DNA of 64,000 nucleotides from Pisaster brevispinus (lineage: Eukaryota; Echinodermata; Asteroidea; Forcipulatida; Asteriidae), in the NCBI GenBank assembly GCA_023634235.1, contig JAMKCF010000004.1, positions 21,298,027 through 21,362,026 on the forward strand, read 5' to 3'. The position numbers and the translations under genes are program-made. The notes beneath the pieces were generated by a model. It was not told the DNA's origin and searched no databases. It saw nothing but the letters and a program-made list of their open reading frames with translations. This document shows positions 45,826 to 57,443 of the stretch, piece by piece. Each line of letters starts with the position of its first letter. The first letter of the stretch is position 1.

Positions 45826-46033
45826 ATTGTTTAATTCCTTGCGTGCAACTGTTACCTTGACATTTTCCACATCAGAAAATCCAAGTGTAGATAACAAAAT
45901 TGATACAACGTTTTGCAAAGCAGCTTCAGGGTCACACAAACATTTAAATAGAATATCATATTCAGATATAAAACACACACCCAAATTGATCTTTTTGCTG
46001 TTTTTATCCACTCTGCATAAATTATATATTTTT

Positions 46034-46174
46034 GTTTATGTAAAAGGAAAAAGGTCTCATACTTCAAAAACATAGCTCCATACACCTTGCAGGAAGAGCA
46101 CAGACTGCCAGAAGCGTCACTGAGTGGCGGATTTGAGCGCTATGTAAGAAGCCACTGTTGTTATTATTGTTATT
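46034..46174 (+). mobile_element. tRNA-Leu-derived SINE, 3' fragment
   Basis: Only the 3' third is present: TATGTAAAAGGAAAAAGGTC, then ACACCTTGCAGGAAGAG, then GCGTCACTGAGTGGCGG and GAGCGCTATGTAAGAAGCC followed by a TTG/TTA array. The 5' truncation is typical of incomplete reverse transcription, though a later deletion is possible. Confidence 0.8.
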
Positions 46175-46751
46175 GATGAATATGTTACCTCTAGATTAAT
46201 TTACGACTGAACTGTCCCATTGTCCTAAATATTATTACACAACCCTGCTTGAACTCATTTGTACCGATTACCGGCTCACAATCCATTTTAATGCTCCGTT
46301 AATCATTTCCTCTTACAAAAACCCTTCTTCTGAGTAGCTTTGAGTCTTTTTGATCTCAGAGCAATTGATGGTAGAGTAAATAATGAAAATTGACCGTCCC
46401 CTCAAAACCTCCATCATGTGACCAAAAAAAGGCTCGCCGTGCTCTTTAGCATCGGTTGAGTAGCTGTGTCTACATTGGTATTACGGCCTGTCATCCCATT
46501 AAGCTTGTACATAATAAATCACCGACAACAATTCCCTATTAATAACTAATGGCAAAGGATGTGATAAATCATCCCAGTGGAGATTCGGGCCACATTAGAG
46601 AAATTACTATCGGCAATTTCTTCGGATATTATTTGGTGATTGATAAAGTGACTTGATTGAAACTCTCAGACAGTAAAACCACTTTATTTAGGCCACAAAC
46701 AAAAATACACAGTTTATAGAGTGGTATAAATAATAATAACAACATTATTAT

Positions 46752-46930
46752 TAGGTTGAACCCATATACCTATGTGATGTAAAGTACTGTATACTCAGTA
46801 CTTTCCCGAGTCCAGTGAAAAAAAAAAAATTCTCGAGTGGGATTCGAACCCACGAACTTTACCATTCTAGAGCAGATGTCTTACCACTAGACCACCAAGA
46901 TTGCCCGGTGGCTAGAGGCAGTTTGAATCC
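46752..46930 (-). mobile_element. tRNA-like SINE family 3, minus-strand copy
   Basis: On the minus strand the head reads GGGCAATCTTGGTGGTCTAG with the full GTCTAGTGGTAAGAC D-arm and box B GTGGGTTCGAATCCCAC. This is the best-preserved copy of the family. The tail CTGAGTATACAGTACTTTAC ends at the plus-strand position 46752. Confidence 0.78.
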
Positions 46931-47626
46931 TATATTTAAGTAGCGGGGAGAGACAAAGGTGGAATAAAATACTATCCCCAAATGGGGTGTGTCACTATGA
47001 CCCAAAACAACAACCACAACAAAAACACACACACACAGTCACATAGCGATCACTGCGCACGAAAAAACCAATGTGCAAAAAAACTCAAAACATAACAAAC
47101 AACAGAAGACAAGCACAATAATAGCAACCAGGAAAAAATGGAATCCTGGCCAAAGAAAATTCAGTTTAAGTTATAAAGGTGACTTTTATGTTCACAAAAA
47201 AACAGTTGGTCAGATGCTATCCAACTTTCCAAGAAACTTTCCAGTACATCTATGGCTGTAAAAAACTAAAACGTAGGCTAATACTGGTCAGTCATTTGAA
47301 CCAGTATCAGAGTTTTTAATGAAATGCATTTCAACATTTGGTCCCGCCATATTCATCCCAACTTATAGATTGTTGATAAAAGTACAGAAAACACAATCTA
47401 TGTTTTTATTCCGTGTAAATGTTCACCTACAGTTGGGAATACTTCAGGCCGTTCCAATTATGTCAGAAGGGTTAAACGTTGGTCATTTCTGTCACTTCGA
47501 TCTATGCACAAAAGGCCCACGAGCGCTGGACAAAACAAGTTTTGGAGTTTGCAGCCACATTCCCATTCCAACATAAGTCTAGTTGGTGATAGGAGACCAA
47601 GTGCAGACAAAGTTTGTATTTAATTT

Positions 47627-47846
47627 GGGATTGAACAAAGAAAAAAATTGACCAGAGCGGGACTTGAACCTGCAACATCTGGATTAATATGCCGGCGCTC
47701 TACCAACTGAGCTATCTGGCGGTCTCCTTATTTTGTCAATATCTTTGTTCCGGTGTGCCTGTCAGAAACCATTCAACCTGTAAACTGCCATCTGGGAAGC
47801 GGCAGCCAAGGGATCACCTTAAGGGGATGCGACTTTTTACTTCAAA
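47627..47846 (-). mobile_element. tRNA-like SINE family 2, minus-strand copy
   Basis: On the minus strand it runs from a body with AGTCGCATCCCCTTAAGGTG through a head GATAGCTCAGTTGGTAGAG and box B AGGTTCAAGTCCC to a GTTCAATCCC end. The head is well preserved, with TTAATCCAGATG in the middle arm. It lies 0.5 kb from unassigned AT-rich DNA on either side. Confidence 0.78.
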
Positions 47847-49241
47847 TATCAATTTATTCTTTGACTGCTTGTTGTATGTGTTAATCTCATTTAAAAAAAT
47901 ACATGCATGTAAATTATAAACAATCAAAATGGCAAACAAAATAGTTCACCGGTGATGTGTCTAGATTTTGCAAACACATCTATTTAATTGTTTGTATACA
48001 ATTTTCAAAGATTTATGAGACTGTACCCAGTTGATTGAACTAACTGAAAGTGTGCAAAGTTTGCTGTACTTTACATGCTGTTAAAATGAATTACTCTGCA
48101 ATAACACACTGAAGAAGTGTGTGATGATATAATTATTACACTCACAAAAGGAAAACAATAGCTGGTCTTATTCCTTTTATATGGCACGGCAAACACAACA
48201 GATGAATACAAAGAATGTAGAGTTGCCATAATAACATTGTTGTTACTGTATTTTTTTTTGTTTTGAAATAGCATCATTTGTCAAAATTCTTTTCAGTGAA
48301 AATCAGGCTATGCAACTTTAACAGATGATACATTAAAAAATTGTCTTAATTTCATTGGAAACATTGTTGTGTATATAGCCATTGTTTATAATTCATTTCT
48401 GTACGATAATCAAGTGATATTTTATCCATTGTAATTTATTGGGTAACTTAACACCCTTCGGAAATTGTAAATATCAGCTATTGTCAAGAAGAATGGAGTC
48501 TTTTGAGAATGATTATAAAATTATTATATACAATAATTTTAGATAATTGATCTCACCATCACAAAAGAAGTTAATTTAGCTGGCACTGAGTTACTTAATT
48601 TTGTTCCAAAGTGACAATCGCCACTTTAATTTGTATATATATGTTTAATTTAATTTGTTTGTACTTTTGTTTGTCCGATGGTATATTGTGTTTATTGCTT
48701 TTGTTTGAGTGTTGTTTTCTTTTTCATTGAAGTTTTGGAATAAACAGAGTAAGAAAACTCCACTCAAAACTCCAGAAAGAAAAAGAAAAAAAGAAAAGGA
48801 CTCCATCTTAACATGCGATGAATAAAAGGACACCATCTTAATATCTGTACATGTGGTAAATGCATTTACACATAATGTACCAGCACCCCATACCAATTTC
48901 AGCAAGACACATCTAATTATGTGACTGGTGTGTGGATATAAGCAGCATCTCCGCACAGTCCTCCTCCAAGAAGGTTAACACATTAAAACTGCTGTGACTA
49001 GCACTTACTTACATGGCACCCAGGATGACCTAACCTTTCTTCTCTTCAGTCAAATTAAAGTAGACGTCATCCGCAATGTGAGACTAGTCCAGGGATGACA
49101 TAATGACTCAGATTTGGTTTGTACTTTGGCATTTGTGTTTAAGGAGTTTATGTTTGTCTACTATTAAGATGTGATTTCAATCAATCTGTGTTTCTTTTCT
49201 TTCTTCCTTTTTAAATTGTTGTTGTGAAGAGTTCATTCCTT

Positions 49242-49473
49242 ACTAGACTTGTGGACAAGTCGTTAAATGTTTGTTGTGGTGATAGCCTAGTAACACTCAG
49301 CTCTCCACGTCAAACTGCTCTTGCGAGATCACTACTCTCGCGCGAGGCTGCTGACTCCCGAACGTAGTCGTGAGAGCAGTAGTCTCGTGGGGGCTAGCAG
49401 TCTCGCGAGAACATTGTTAGTGTCAGAATGCTACCATCGCGACAAACATTAACGACATTTCCACAAATCTAGT
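49242..49473. mobile_element. MITE with 45-bp ends and a CpG-rich centre
   Basis: The left arm ACTAGACTTGTGGACAAGTC ... TGGTGATAGC is matched by an inverted right arm GCTACCATCGCGACAAACAT ... CAAATCTAGT. The centre (about 49315-49425) is unusually CpG-rich and contains TCTCGCGAGA at 49401-49410. It lies 24 bp from a family J MITE. Confidence 0.8.
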
Positions 49474-49496
49474 CTTTACCAGCCAAATGAAAAGAT

Positions 49497-50095
49497 TTAA
49501 GGATCAACTTGAACGAAATCACTCAAACTTATTTGACAACTTATCCTCTTGTTTATTTTGTGTTTAGTTACTATTAAATGGTCATAAATGTGAAGATTTC
49601 CTCCCTGAAATTTTGTTGAAACTTGGTTGAAAAACTAGCCCCCCCCCCCTTTCAAAACTAGTGTTTTTCCCATCAATGGCAGCACCTTGCCTGGTTCCCA
49701 GCAAAGACCCATAAACATGAAAAGTGAAATCAACACTGAAGTACCAGTGCTTTAGAAAACCAGTGTAAAACTAGTCCGGGTTGTGGCATCAAATACATCA
49801 CAACTCGGACTGGATGAAGGTTGTTCATCTTCGTTGCTATGCATTTTTCATTGTTTTGTTTGGATCGAGTTCGTAGTGTGACGCCACAATGCTGTTTTGA
49901 TTCCTAGGTGCTTCAACGGGGCTTTCGTGAAACTCTGCATTTTTGTCCAGTGTGACACTGATCAAAAGATGTTTGTTCTACATTATGAAACCATTTTCAC
50001 AGAGTTTTACTCGATTATAATTAATCAATACACACCTGTTTACCTTTCTATAACAAAAGAACAGCAATGTTAATTTAGTTTAACTTGACCTTTAA
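49497..50095. mobile_element. TTAA-edged MITE family J, copy 2 (inverted)
   Basis: Left end TTAAGGATCAACTTGAACGAAATC, right end TAACTTGACCTTTAA. Interior TTTTTCATTGTTTTGTTTGG and AAAAGTGAAATCAACACTGA are the complements of interior motifs in copy 1, so the two copies are in opposite orientation, 5.4 kb apart in the same intron. Confidence 0.82.
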
Positions 50096-50534
50096 GATTT
50101 CAACAGAATTTTCAAAGACCATACCAGTACTACGCATCTTTTTAAAAATTTATGAATAGCTGATTCTTGATGATTATCATTAAGAACAGATCCATTTCTC
50201 AAGCTGGCTGGCACTATCAGTTTCTTCCACTCAAGTTAAAATACGGGAGACAATTCCTGGAAGTACCCGAGTTAATTATCGACGCAGCAGAGTCTCCTGA
50301 ATCTGGGATATCAGTGTACTTGCATTTCTAAATCATGGTGTCTGCCTGTATGATTTCATGCATTAGTGTTTCGTTGACAGAAAGGATTTTTTCAAGACTG
50401 TAGAAGATTTACGTTGCTGTTTGGCTACTTATCCCTGCAAGTATGGCTTTAAAGACAGAATTCTTACTGTAAATGACAAACAAAACAAATCTTACAGAAA
50501 CTGACACATCTGTACTTAAAGTTTTAAAAGAAGC

Positions 50535-50925
50535 TAAAGGTACTATACAGGATTGGAAAGGATAAAAAACATCATTTTATAACCTCAGTCTGAAAGCTTA
50601 CTACTTATGAAGTTCATATTAGAACCAATTTTTTCCTGTGAAAAATTTTCCTCTGAAATGACGTCATATTCGAGAAAACTGCATAAAAAACCTTTTATAT
50701 AAAATGCAACAGCCGATTTCGGTTGTTACAACCCAAACTAAGAACAGTGTGTTTACATGCTGAAAGTTGTGCATGGTTTTTCACCATTTTCTCCTGACTC
50801 ACACAATGGATTAAGCCCAACTATTCACAGGTTTGTTATTTCATGAGTATGGTTGATCACACAAAATATGAACACTGTCTGCGACTATTTTGTCAGCTCT
50901 ACCAATCCTGTATGATACCTTTCAA
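50535..50925. mobile_element. MITE family A, copy 3 (inverted)
   Basis: Inverted relative to copies 1 and 2. Ends are AAAGGTACTATACAGGATTGG and CCAATCCTGTATGATACCTTT. The interior reads GTCTGAAAGCTTACTACTTA, GGTTGTTACAACCCAAACTA and CACAGGTTTGTTATTTCATG. This is the best copy for defining the 20-bp terminal repeat. Confidence 0.78.
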
Positions 50926-50985
50926 CCAGAATCACCTGCGTTATTTTAGGTATCAATTCCTGTTATAGCAACACCTCCTTCAGCT

Positions 50986-51154
50986 CCGGCCTGGATTTTC
51001 ATCTCGGAAAGGGCAAGGCCATTTTCATTTTGCAAAGGGCACTTCCAATTGAAAATCCTTACGTCTATGGGAAACTTTCGAAAGGGGCACCAAGGCCAAG
51101 ACCAAGGATAACGGAGGCCATGGCCACAGTGGCTTCCGTTTATTTCCAGGCCTG
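50986..51154. mobile_element. Palindromic repeat R, copy 2
   Basis: CCGGCCTGGATTTTCATCTC at the left, TATTTCCAGGCCTG at the right. It is 169 bp, with the same interior blocks as copy 1 (GGGCAAGGCCATTTTCATTT; GTCTATGGGAAACTTTC; GGAGGCCATGGCCACAGTGG). It is the best-preserved copy. Confidence 0.78.
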
Positions 51155-51233
51155 CTACACGTACATGTAATACAAAGAAATTTGGAGAGGAAGAAAACAA
51201 ATTATGCCAGAAAGGGTAGCAATCTGTAGCAAT

Positions 51234-51667
51234 GTGGCGTGTCGTGGACAAGTGGTCAAGCCCACTGGACTCAAGCTCTGGTGTTTCTGACCAGCAGAGT
51301 GTGGGTTCAGGTCCCGGTCGTGACACTAGTGTCCTTAAGCAAGACACTTGACCATTATTGCTTTATCCTTCGGATGGCATGCAAAGCTGTAGGTCTCAAG
51401 TGCTGTGTAATTCGCATAAAAAAACAGTTACACTTATCGCTAAGAGAAGAGTTTGCCCCTGTGTTTCTGCAGTGGCTGCTGAATGCCGCAGCAACTTGTA
51501 AACCCTTACAAGGTGTTACATGAATGGGTCTCATCGTTTACAAACATTAAAAAAAACCTGTCTGGAAAGAAATAATGATAAGTGCTTTGAGACGCCTGCA
51601 GATAAAGCCCTATACAAACACTGGTTAGTATTATTATTAATAATAATAATATTAGTACTATTATTAT
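51234..51667 (+). mobile_element. tRNA-Leu-derived SINE, copy 6
   Basis: The head (GTGGCGTGTCGTGGACAAGT), the ACTCAAGC anticodon loop, a T-stem with one change (GGGTTCAGGTCCC) and the body GTCCTTAAGCAAGACACTTG are all present. The tail ends GATAAAGCCCTATACAAACA followed by a mixed ATT/AAT array (to 51667). It sits about 80 bp after a short palindromic repeat (50986-51154). It lies antisense to the host gene. Confidence 0.86.
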
Positions 51668-53069
51668 GTGTCTGGTGACAAATCATTTAGAATCAGTCAA
51701 AACGTGACTGAGACACGTCTAACCAGTTTCTCCCCTTTAAAGTGAAGCATTTATCGCTTCGTCTTCTTGACTTCAACTAAAACGCGTTTCCCTTGGGCTT
51801 GAAATCTATCGGGTCCTCTTTATAAAACATTATCGTCTTCATCATGAATGATTTAGTCTGAGTTTCGATACAATATGCAGTCAGACCTTTTTCATGTTTT
51901 ACATCAAAACACTCAACGTTCTCAAGGCCTTGTATAGGACCTTCAGCTCAGTGTAGGAGAATCACACTTCAAAAATAAGGCACGGCTGGCAAGGTTGCGG
52001 CTTTTCAATTTCTCAGTTGTCCTGTTTTAAAGGAGTAACTAACGCTGTCACATTTTAAAGGAATAGCTGATTCTTGACGAGTAATCATCAAGAACAGATC
52101 ACCGCTTTCCAGCGATATATTTCCGGCAATATTCTACACACATCTGTTGTACTACCACTTTAAATGGCGACATATTGAAATTCCCGGTAAAAAAAAGAAG
52201 AAGAAGAAGAAGATAAATATCAAGCGTCATTTACAATTGAGTTGTGAAGGTTAATCTTCATGTGGCATAAAAAGTGTCTCCATCATGTTATTGCAGCGCT
52301 TAACATTTCCAATTTCATTTAATTTTCATGACCTTTATCCGACCCTCTGCGATAATGTCTCGTAAATGTAACTGTACTTTATACGAGAATCCATGCATTA
52401 CCAAAAGGTAGAAGGAATTCACAGAACAAGGTGAGTTACCCTCAGCAAACATAAATTACCGATGACCTTCGAGTGGACGTGCTTTAAAGTTTTATGCTCA
52501 TATTAGTCATTGTAATGACCATTTATGTCTGAAATCATGGTTGGTAAAATTTTACTATTGCGTTTGATTGTACACTTCATTTACAGTGAATTTACATTAA
52601 TTAACATAAATACTGTATAGAAATTTGACATTTAATTACTAGTATTAAAAACTAATGTGGGTACCCTTTTTAATGACTGTACAAAATATCATTTAAAAAC
52701 GTTTTGTTTTTATTCTTTTAAAGGAGAATTGGTTTCAACATTCTTTTCTTGAAAATCAAAAGTGCAATTTTTTCTGTTTTAAATCAAGACGTACAAGTTA
52801 GGTAAAATAAATTGACAAAAATTCATCCATGGGCATGGAGAAGGAAAAGAGGTTTTTTTTCAGCTGATTTCATCAGACAGTGTAGCGTGAGTAGCAAAAG
52901 AAAATTGGCGTTGGGGAGTGTATTAAAGCTTTAATGCAGATCATCCCCACTGATCCATTTCAACATTTTATGTTTTTTACAAAACGCCGACATGTCAGGC
53001 AGAACGACTTCACATGGTGCTTGGTATTATAATCACCTTCCATTCAAGGAAGGTTATTAGTTTTGACAT

Positions 53070-53142
53070 TTAATAATAATAATAATAATAATAATAAAGA
53101 CATTTGTAAAGTGCCTAATGCAAAAGCCTCTAAGCGCATTTG
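53070..53142 (-). mobile_element. tRNA-Leu-derived SINE, 3' tail fragment on minus strand
   Basis: A TAA trinucleotide run (about 53070-53098) is followed on the plus strand by TGTAAAGTGCCTAATGC and GCCTCTAAGCGC. Read on the minus strand these match the tail variant of the SINE at 36800-37212. Only the tail remains. Confidence 0.6.
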
Positions 53143-53289
53143 ATAAAGTCAAATTTATGAACAACCAAACAAATTGTATCTTTGGCTTAGTTCATTGCAG
53201 CTTTGAACCCAAAACAGGACATTATATTGAGTTACATTTGTAAGTCTGGATGGATTCTACCCATGTCATGTTGAGAAATACATACATTT

Positions 53290-53950
53290 CATTTACAATT
53301 TGTGTACTACCATATCGTCACTGTTTTCACGAAGAGGCAGTTTTGCTCCAGCAGCCAAACTTTTCATGTTCGGAGAAAATCGCGTATGAAGTTGAACTAT
53401 TTTTGAAATCATTGTTTCGGACACTGTTTGCCATTTAAACATTGCCATTTTTCCAAGCATGCAAGTGGAGATCCTAAACCATGCAAATGTGTTGTTATTT
53501 TAATCACAGTTAGTTTAATTAATGAGTAATTAACTGTTTAACACAAGTTTCTCTTTGTGGAAACTGCGCCATCGAGGTATGTGTGCAGCCCATCGATTAC
53601 AAACCAATGCATAAACGACGAGGTCAAACAAATTGCCTCTTCGTGAAATCTCAAAACGCAGAGTAGTTGTTTTTGGCACCGTGCCAGCACTATGTACTTC
53701 AATGTAAAAAATGGCAAATCTAAATGTGCCTGTTCGCAAAAGTGGGAGTTTGGTAAAATGGTCCTTGTGCTAATTAGCGTAATTAGAAAAATATAACGAT
53801 AAACTTGGGGAAAATGTTGATGTTACTAATAACATCCAAAATGTGTTAAAACACAGATTTGCTAAAATGTGTGATTTTTTAAAGAATTGCCTCTTTGTGA
53901 AAACAGTGACGATCTGTATGGCATTGTACATCTACATGTGGCTGTCAAAC
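53290..53950. repeat. Dispersed repeat M, larger copy
   Basis: Inverted pairs such as CACTGTTTTCACGAAGAGGCA (about 53318) and TGCCTCTTTGTGAAAACAGTG (about 53888) suggest an element of about 600 bp with inverted ends. The middle matches the short piece at 10250-10345. Boundaries are approximate. Confidence 0.5.
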
Positions 53951-55122
53951 ATGTACCTATTTCAAGCTTGTAATATGAGAACTGATGTAAAATCATGAGG
54001 AGTTATCATTTAATACCAAATGGTAGCAACAACAAAAAAACGGCTTGATTTAATAAACATTTATTCTTTAACTAATTCAAAAAGGTATTTGTAAAAAGTT
54101 AAATGCTTTTTTTCCCCCACCGTATCCTTCAAACTCTCATCAGACAAAATTATAATAATTTTGTTTGTACATCTATCCATCATTAAACGTCAGTTTTCAG
54201 CCACTACACATGTGACCTGGCACAGCAGTTCCTTCGCTACTGGAGAAACCAGATTGCTACTTCCACGTCGCTTCAACACGCTTCTTCAATAGGAGCTGTG
54301 GTTCAGCAACGGACAAGGCCGAAACAATTTGTCAGTCACAGTAATAACCCATTCGGTAACAGAGATAATTTTCATGCCTAAATGGTCGACATCAAAGACC
54401 TATTTTTAGAATCGTGAATCTTTTTCTTTTTTTCCCTCCGTCTTTCGCTCGCTCTCTGACAAAATCATGTGTTCATGTAGCATCTAGTAGTGGTTTGCTC
54501 ACGTCGGCGGAAAACATTGAACAATGCCACTCACCACATTACAAAACACAATAATTCTTAGCTGTACATGTACGTACACGGTACGTACTTCACTGTGTCG
54601 CAGTGGTTGGTAAGAGTTTAAGCCCAGTATTTAAAACAATGAATAATATAATTTGGGGGGGGGGGAAAAAATATTCGATGGAATCATTTTGATTAATGTC
54701 CTGTTTCCTCGCAAGGCACTCTCAAAAAAGGAGGTTCATCAAAATGTTCTTTTAGTTTAAAATAACTGACAGATTATGAACATCTCTAGAGATATTCCAG
54801 CGGTTTGACAAAATGTGTGTTGAAAATGGCCACGTCATTCACACTTTTATGTACTAATATTAAGTTTCTCTCTTCTTAACCAAATGAGTGATTGATAACA
54901 GCTTTTTTATCTTTGTTTACGTTTGGAATCCTAACTATGAACAATCCAACCTTTGCAGCATTTATGTTTTTACCAAATTATTTTTTTCAGGCTAGAATGC
55001 ATCATTATAGTAGCCAAGCCGAGTTTGTATTACTGGAAATGTACCCTTTAACAAAATATAAAAACAACTGAGTTGAGCAATAGGTAAGATACTCAAGCCA
55101 ACCCAATTACTAATATATGTTG

Positions 55123-55264
55123 TTGGGTTGAACAAAAGAAAAAAATTACAAGAGCAGGACTTGACCCTTAGCCCTCCGGGTTAACGTGCCGGCACTCTAC
55201 CAACTGAGCTATTTGACCCAAATCTTGGCGGTCTCCCTATTTTGTCAATATCTTTGTTAATATG
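55123..55264 (-). mobile_element. tRNA-like SINE family 2, minus-strand copy
   Basis: A tRNA-like head with AATAGCTCAGTTGGTAGAG, GCACGTTAACCCGG and GGGTCAAGTCCTG is followed by the poly-T-rich segment that ends GTTCAACCC. A small part of the second unit is present (near 55220-55264). Confidence 0.75.
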
Positions 55265-55984
55265 CGCAACGTACCAAATCTTAACAGAGCTACCTGCCAT
55301 ACATTACATTATTTTTAATCAAACTTTTAACACACCAACTTATTGCACTCTCATTTTTATTAAAGCTGCATAGCCTGATTTTTGCTGAAAGTTTTTTGTT
55401 TTTTTTAAAGATTGTTTTCTCCTAACGAAATTCGACAGTGATGCAGTTTCAAACCAATAAACACCCACAAATGCCATGGACAATGCACAAACTACATGTA
55501 ACATGTAAAAATTGTTTGTTCATGACTGATGGGCGTGACATAATGTCGTCAATCCCGACAATAATTCAGTTTCAGTTTCTAATTACTGACCACTTATCAT
55601 TTGCAGATTTTCTCGTGCAACACCTTAAGTTAAAGCTTTGAACTTTCTCCAATTTATAAAAAATAGCTATTTAAAATGTAAATCAACATTTTCAGGTCAA
55701 ATCCTCCGATCTTTAAGTGTTCATTATTTTTCAAATGAAAGAAAATCCAGAATTTTGAGGATGCAAGATGTATCAGAACTACGACCTATTTTAACATTTT
55801 CAGTATTTGGGATTCCTCCGATTTTAGTCTCCAGACAAATTAGACCTCAGCTGACTTCACTACTTCTATCAACCAATAGAAACCACAGATAAATCACACT
55901 TAATAATCAATGTTTAAACATTTCGATCTTATTTCGAAATTATTTTGACCCTCAATTCCACCCCAAACTTCAATTCTTTAATAT

Positions 55985-56341
55985 TGACTGAATATTTAAT
56001 ATACCCTATACACTGAAGAACAAAGTAATGCCTCAAATGAAGCAGATATTTTAGATCAATTTTCTCCTAGCTCATCAGGAGTTTTTTTTAATGGCTTTTC
56101 CTGGCTTCAATTTTTTTAAGTTGAAACAGAAGAGAAAATCCTTGCCATCTTCCCATCGAGCACAGAGGTCAGCTATCGTAACAAGGTCACCGCTAACAAT
56201 GACACTGCACAGACAATTCTTCTATTATTTAAAATGAACCTGAATTTTACTTTTTTTGTTATTTTTTTGGACCTACCCACCTACAATTTCGAAGGATTTA
56301 TTTTTTTTTTTTAAACATTGATTATTCTGAACGGCCCCTTA
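55985..56341. mobile_element. MITE family K, copy 2 (left end lost)
   Basis: Shares CACTGAAGAACAAAGTAATG, CTCAAATGAAGCAGATATTT and TACCCACCTACAATTTCGAA with copy 1 and ends TATTCTGAACGGCCCCTTAG. The left terminal repeat is missing or too diverged. Confidence 0.72.
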
Positions 56342-56369
56342 GAGATAGTTTGACTATACACCCACCAGT

Positions 56370-56540
56370 GCCCCATTTCATAGAGCTGCTTAAGCACAAA
56401 AAGTAGCTAAGCACAACAAAATTATGCTTACCAGAATAAGGTTACCAGCCAAAGTACCATGTCACATGTACAATCTGTGACTGGTGCCCTGCTTATCTTT
56501 GCTTAGCAGAAAGTTGCTGAGCATAATCCTCTGCTTAAAG
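56370..56540. mobile_element. Palindromic family S, copy near exon 2
   Basis: Begins CCCCATTTCATAGAGCTGCT and carries TTACCAGCCAAAGTACCATG and CAATCTGTGACTGGTGCC. It ends around AATCCTCTGCTTAAAG. It lies about 115 bp downstream of the exon 2 donor in the sense of transcription. Confidence 0.7.
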
Positions 56541-56653
56541 AAACACAGCAACCCATTTGGAATCTCCAAACTGTGAAGCCTAAAACCATTCATTCCTGGT
56601 GTATTTATATTCTGAAATAATCTATATGAAAATGCCTTCGTTTGACGTCTTAC

Positions 56654-56735
56654 CTTTCTAAGAAACTCTGCTCCACTGTACTTGAGGCTTATCTCATACA
56701 GCTTGCTTCCAAATGTATCAGCCCATTGTGCTACT
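56654..56735 (-). CDS. CACNA2D3: CACNA2D3/4-like exon 2: start of VWA_N region
   Basis: The 82-nt exon has an acceptor TTACAG and a donor AAG|GTAAGA. Joined to exon 1 it reads (T)VAQWADTFGSKLYEISLKYS and then GAEFLRK. This matches the alpha2/delta-3 block with the W-A-x-x-F-G core and the K-Y-S-G motif, the first conserved helix of the N-terminal VWA_N region. Exons 1 and 2 total 174 nt, so the exon ends in phase 0, which fits exon 3. The Leu/Tyr/Ile spacing suggests an amphipathic helix. Intron 2, downstream in the transcript, is about 17.6 kb. Confidence 0.93.
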
Positions 56736-56894
56736 CTGTAATTCAAATCGCAAGTATAGAAATGTCATCTCTGATTCAACTCATATTTCAATTTCCAAAT
56801 TTGACATTTTGTCCAATGTACAAATCTGTGACTATATCAAGCATCGTACGCTTCAATGATACTGAGTACTACCAAAAATGTTTTTATATACAAT

Positions 56895-57052
56895 CAGACC
56901 TGAAGTTTCATCAGGCCATTTTCATTTTGCAAAGGGCACTTCCATTGGGAACATCTTTAGAGTCTATGGGAGATTTTTGAAGGGGCACCAAGGCCAAGAC
57001 TGGGGGCAACAGAGGCTATGGCCACAGTGGCCTCTGTGTAATTCCAGGCCCG
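56895..57052. mobile_element. Palindromic repeat R, copy 3
   Basis: CAGACCTGAAGTTTCATCAG at the left and TAATTCCAGGCCCG at the right. A small internal deletion removes the GAGAGGGCAAG part. It abuts a TTAA-edged MITE directly. Confidence 0.75.
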
Positions 57053-57053
57053 T

Positions 57054-57443
57054 TTAAAGGCAAAGTATACCTTTGGTTTTTGGAACCGTTTGATTGTTTT
57101 AATCCTATATAAATGTAGATACATACAATAAAACTAACCTGTGAAAATTGAATTTCAAAAGGTGGTCGTGTTTTTGAGATATCACCGAAAAACCGGAGCG
57201 AATATTTCCAACGCAGGAAGAATTTTCCCTATAGGAATACACGATCTGAGAAGCGTTACAGCCTAACGCTTCTCAGATTGAAATCTTGGGGAATAAAAAG
57301 TGTTATATTTTCCCATAACCGCAGTAATTCGAAGTGAAAAGTTTCTCAAAATGCATTATACTATCCAAAGCTGCTGTACTTTTTAAAGTTTTTTATTGCC
57401 ATTAATTTTCAGAGTCATTACCAAATGTATACCTTCCCTTTAA
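57054..57443. mobile_element. TTAA-edged MITE family E, copy 2
   Basis: Left end TTAAAGGCAAAGTATACCTT TGG, right end CCAAATGTATACCTTCCCTT TAA: a 22-bp inverted repeat flanked by TTAA. It includes an internal palindrome ATCTGAGAAGCGTTACAGCC followed by its near-complement. The left end abuts another short repeat (56895-57052) with no spacer. Confidence 0.82.

Larger units (their letters stand above)
39062..56653 (-). other. Intron 2 of the CACNA2D-like gene (17.6 kb)
   Basis: The second-largest intron, between exons 2 and 3. It holds a hAT-like MITE next to exon 3, two inverted 600-bp MITE copies (43474-44074 and 49497-50095), two copies of other MITEs, several SINE copies and many simple repeats. 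Stretches over 300 bases in which I see no supported feature include 39395-40092, 40198-41670, 41861-42812, 44075-46033, 46175-46751, 46931-47626, 47847-49241, 51668-53069, 53951-55122 and 55265-55985. Some of these are repeat-free and could hold regulatory DNA. Confidence 0.75.
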
